Of a stretch of DNA of 64,000 bases, positions 62,459 to 64,000 are shown one piece after another (positions within the stretch are counted from its first letter, which is position 1; the number at the start of each line of letters is the position of its first letter). The stretch is taken from positions 46,972-110,971 of the forward strand of contig DJUX01000053.1 in the NCBI GenBank assembly GCA_002440665.1. Reading direction: 5' to 3'. The position numbers and the translations under genes are program-made. This stretch comes from Dechloromonas sp. UBA6271 (GTDB lineage Bacteria; Pseudomonadota; Gammaproteobacteria; Burkholderiales; Rhodocyclaceae). The notes beneath the pieces were generated by a model. It ran no database searches, was not told where the DNA came from, and saw only the letters and a list, made by a program, of their open reading frames with translations.

Positions 62459-63757
62459 CTACTGAAAGGCCCCGGGCGAGAGCGAACTGCTCGCCTGAAT
62501 CGGCCGGCTGCCAACCGGATAAGTAAACTCTGCATTCGGCATCAGGTCGACCGCGCCGGCACTGCCCGGCGACCGGACCGATCCGCGGAGCGGCGACACG
62601 GCGGTCAGGCGCGAGGGAAGCCTGCCGTATTCGATCAATTCGGCACGCGAAGCAGAATGGTTTCCCTCGAATCTGCCTTGTGCTGGCTGGAAGAAATTGC
62701 CATTACCCACCGTCAGGTTGTTGATTGCCCAAACTTCAATACCCGCTGGAAATTTCTCGTTGTGCACGGTCAAAAAATTTCCGGCATGCATGTCGTTAAC
62801 CAAGGTGTTATGGACGAGATAAAGCGCATTTTCCGGCCAGCGCTGTCCCTCGGCACCGTAAGAGATGATGCTTGGGTTGTCCGTGCCCGCACTCTGGCCG
62901 ATCACGTTACCGATGACATAGGCGACGCCGCCATTGGGAAACTCGAGCTCATAGGACGCCCGACCTTCGTTGCCATCCGCCAGCATGTTGTAGAGCACAT
63001 GGCTCTCGCGCGCCCTTGATTTGACGAGGTGACCCAGATAGCCATTCTGAAACCGGCTGCCACGCAGGACAAACCTCCCAATGGCGCCGACATAAAGCAA
63101 GTGGTGTAACTGCCCCTCGTGGCGTGGCGCATTTACAAACTCGCTGTCGGAAACTTCAAGCGATAGATCGGCAGAGTTGGCCGTGAGTATCCCCATCTCA
63201 TTGTCGGCAAAACGACAGGCATGAACCGTAAGACGCCCCTTCTCGAAACGAATGCCGGCACCATTGCCATCCGCAACCCGGGCGCCGCGAAACTCGACGT
63301 TCTCGATCCGGATATTGCCTCCCCTGACCACCCAGATCGCCTTGCCCTCGGCACTTTGGCCATCGGCAAGCATCACCGGACGCGCACCGATGCCGCGGAT
63401 GACCAGATCCTTTTGGGTCCAGATCGCCGGTTGACCGCGATAATTCCCCGGCCGAATTTCAATCACCTCGCTATCTTTGGCCAAACGCGCGGCCTCGGTC
63501 AGCGTGGTGATTTTCTCGCTACTGCCGACCACCATAGTCGCCTTGGGCGCAACATTGCCAGCACGGTTCTTGGCGGCAGATTCCGATGCCGGTAGCGCCA
63601 TCAGTTTTCCATCCGCACCCCGCCGAATCTCGCCATGGTAATCCGGCGCCAGCGGCAGTTTGTCGGGTGCCTGGGCGAAAACATTGCCGGCCAGCAGATT
63701 GCCACCACTCGCAAGCAGCGCTAGCAAAACACTGCGATAGACAGATTTCCGTGCCAC
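62459..63757 (-). CDS. Secreted right-handed parallel beta-helix protein
   Basis: 432 aa from a GTG preceded by AAGGAG. Signal peptide ends NVFAQ. The middle is a beta-helix: VIEIRPGNYRGQPAIWTQKD, RIENVEFRGARVADGNGAG, FADNEMGILTANSADLSLEV and further rungs. It resembles polysaccharide lyases or surface-associated binding proteins, but I see no catalytic motif. Convergent with rlmF (16-bp gap). Confidence 0.8.
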   Translation of the reverse strand: MARKSVYRSVLLALLASGGNLLAGNVFAQAPDKLPLAPDYHGEIRRGADGKLMALPASESAAKNRAGNVAPKATMVVGSSEKITTLTEAARLAKDSEVIEIRPGNYRGQPAIWTQKDLVIRGIGARPVMLADGQSAEGKAIWVVRGGNIRIENVEFRGARVADGNGAGIRFEKGRLTVHACRFADNEMGILTANSADLSLEVSDSEFVNAPRHEGQLHHLLYVGAIGRFVLRGSRFQNGYLGHLVKSRARESHVLYNMLADGNEGRASYELEFPNGGVAYVIGNVIGQSAGTDNPSIISYGAEGQRWPENALYLVHNTLVNDMHAGNFLTVHNEKFPAGIEVWAINNLTVGNGNFFQPAQGRFEGNHSASRAELIEYGRLPSRLTAVSPLRGSVRSPGSAGAVDLMPNAEFTYPVGSRPIQASSSLSPGAFQ

Positions 63758-64000
63758 AGCGTTCTCCTTCCAGAGATGAAGCAACTTATGCAGTAGGTAC
63801 CGCCGGTTTATTCTAACGGTGAGGTTCCCGTCGCTTCCCGCCTATCGACTTAATCGGCAACCAACAAGCAAACTGCTTCGGGATTATCCAAGGTGCAATC
63901 GCTCATGGCTTGGCGCGTCGAGCGACAAACTCCACTGGCGGGTGGATGGAATAGCCGCCGCCGCTTTCCAGGGTGAAGTAAACCCAGATTGTCCATTAGC
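63758..64000. other. No confident gene at right edge
   Basis: A - strand frame ending at 63903 reads plausibly (VYFTLESGGGYSIHPPVEF) but has a TAA at 63996-63998 and no start, so it is not annotated. Nothing else convincing is seen here. Confidence 0.4.

Noticed and set aside
63903..64000. C-terminal gene fragment at the right edge
   Set aside because: The best frame contains a stop almost at the window end and no start, so it cannot be supported.
1..64000. CRISPR arrays, tRNA or rRNA genes
   Set aside because: No regularly spaced repeats, cloverleaf-like or rRNA-like sequence was noticed in the gaps, which are nearly all under 300 bp.

Overview
The window is 64 kb of GC-rich, densely coded chromosome. 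Gene content and order point to a betaproteobacterium, most likely Rhodocyclales (Dechloromonas/Azonexus-like); this is inferred from content, not from a search. Markers are the sdhCDAB-sdhE-gltA-odhA-odhB-lpd cluster, mdh beside a GntR regulator and a CitE-like lyase, a class I PHA synthase, FNR with hemN, and many c-di-GMP proteins. I saw no rRNA, tRNA or CRISPR array.

Layout. 1-5.5 kb: end of an Fe-S protein gene, a bidirectional terminator, then a leftward iron-uptake operon (TonB-dependent receptor, PiuC-like hydroxylase, FMN 2-hydroxyacid dehydrogenase, orphan ferric-binding protein) with a Fur-like palindrome upstream. 5.5-15.3 kb: MscS channel, selD, a copper set (HMA protein, CopA, UspA, TauE/SafE-like protein) with an embedded GGDEF-EAL protein, and hemN. 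15.3-18.5 kb: an FNR box, fnr, and a convergent hemerythrin / DUF2249 / polytopic membrane protein / SirB2 operon. 18.6-25.3 kb: phaC, a second usp, and several small or poorly known genes (periplasmic protein, SHOCT protein, damaged cupin, SRPBCC, nucleoside-recognition permease). 25.4-33.4 kb: lysS, a membrane diguanylate cyclase, mnmC, a glycine-zipper protein, metY, and a chitosanase-like pseudogene. 33.4-42.2 kb: a seven-gene leftward signalling operon (response regulator-EAL, periplasmic binding lipoprotein, histidine kinase, zapE, HD-GYP, secretin-like protein, small membrane protein). 42.3-56.8 kb: TCA-cycle genes (lpd, odhB, odhA, gltA, sdhE, sdhBADC, GntR regulator, mdh, CitE-like lyase) and truC. 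56.8-64 kb: CBS protein, a possible 22-residue membrane peptide, ankyrin protein, flavin oxidoreductase, ABM monooxygenase, an IS5-family element that truncates a gene, an abutting internally deleted IS630-family element, rlmF, and a secreted beta-helix protein.

How they work together. The TCA genes give one supply line from citrate synthase through 2-oxoglutarate and succinate dehydrogenases to malate dehydrogenase. The hemN/fnr/copper/hemerythrin block looks like a low-oxygen and nitrosative-stress block feeding heme and copper to respiratory enzymes.

The most unusual sequence-level signal is a 12-bp motif, GYTGCGGTCRAC. It occurs 13 times exactly in the window, on both strands, in several reading frames and in intergenic DNA. 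Its core resembles the Pasteurellaceae DNA-uptake signal.
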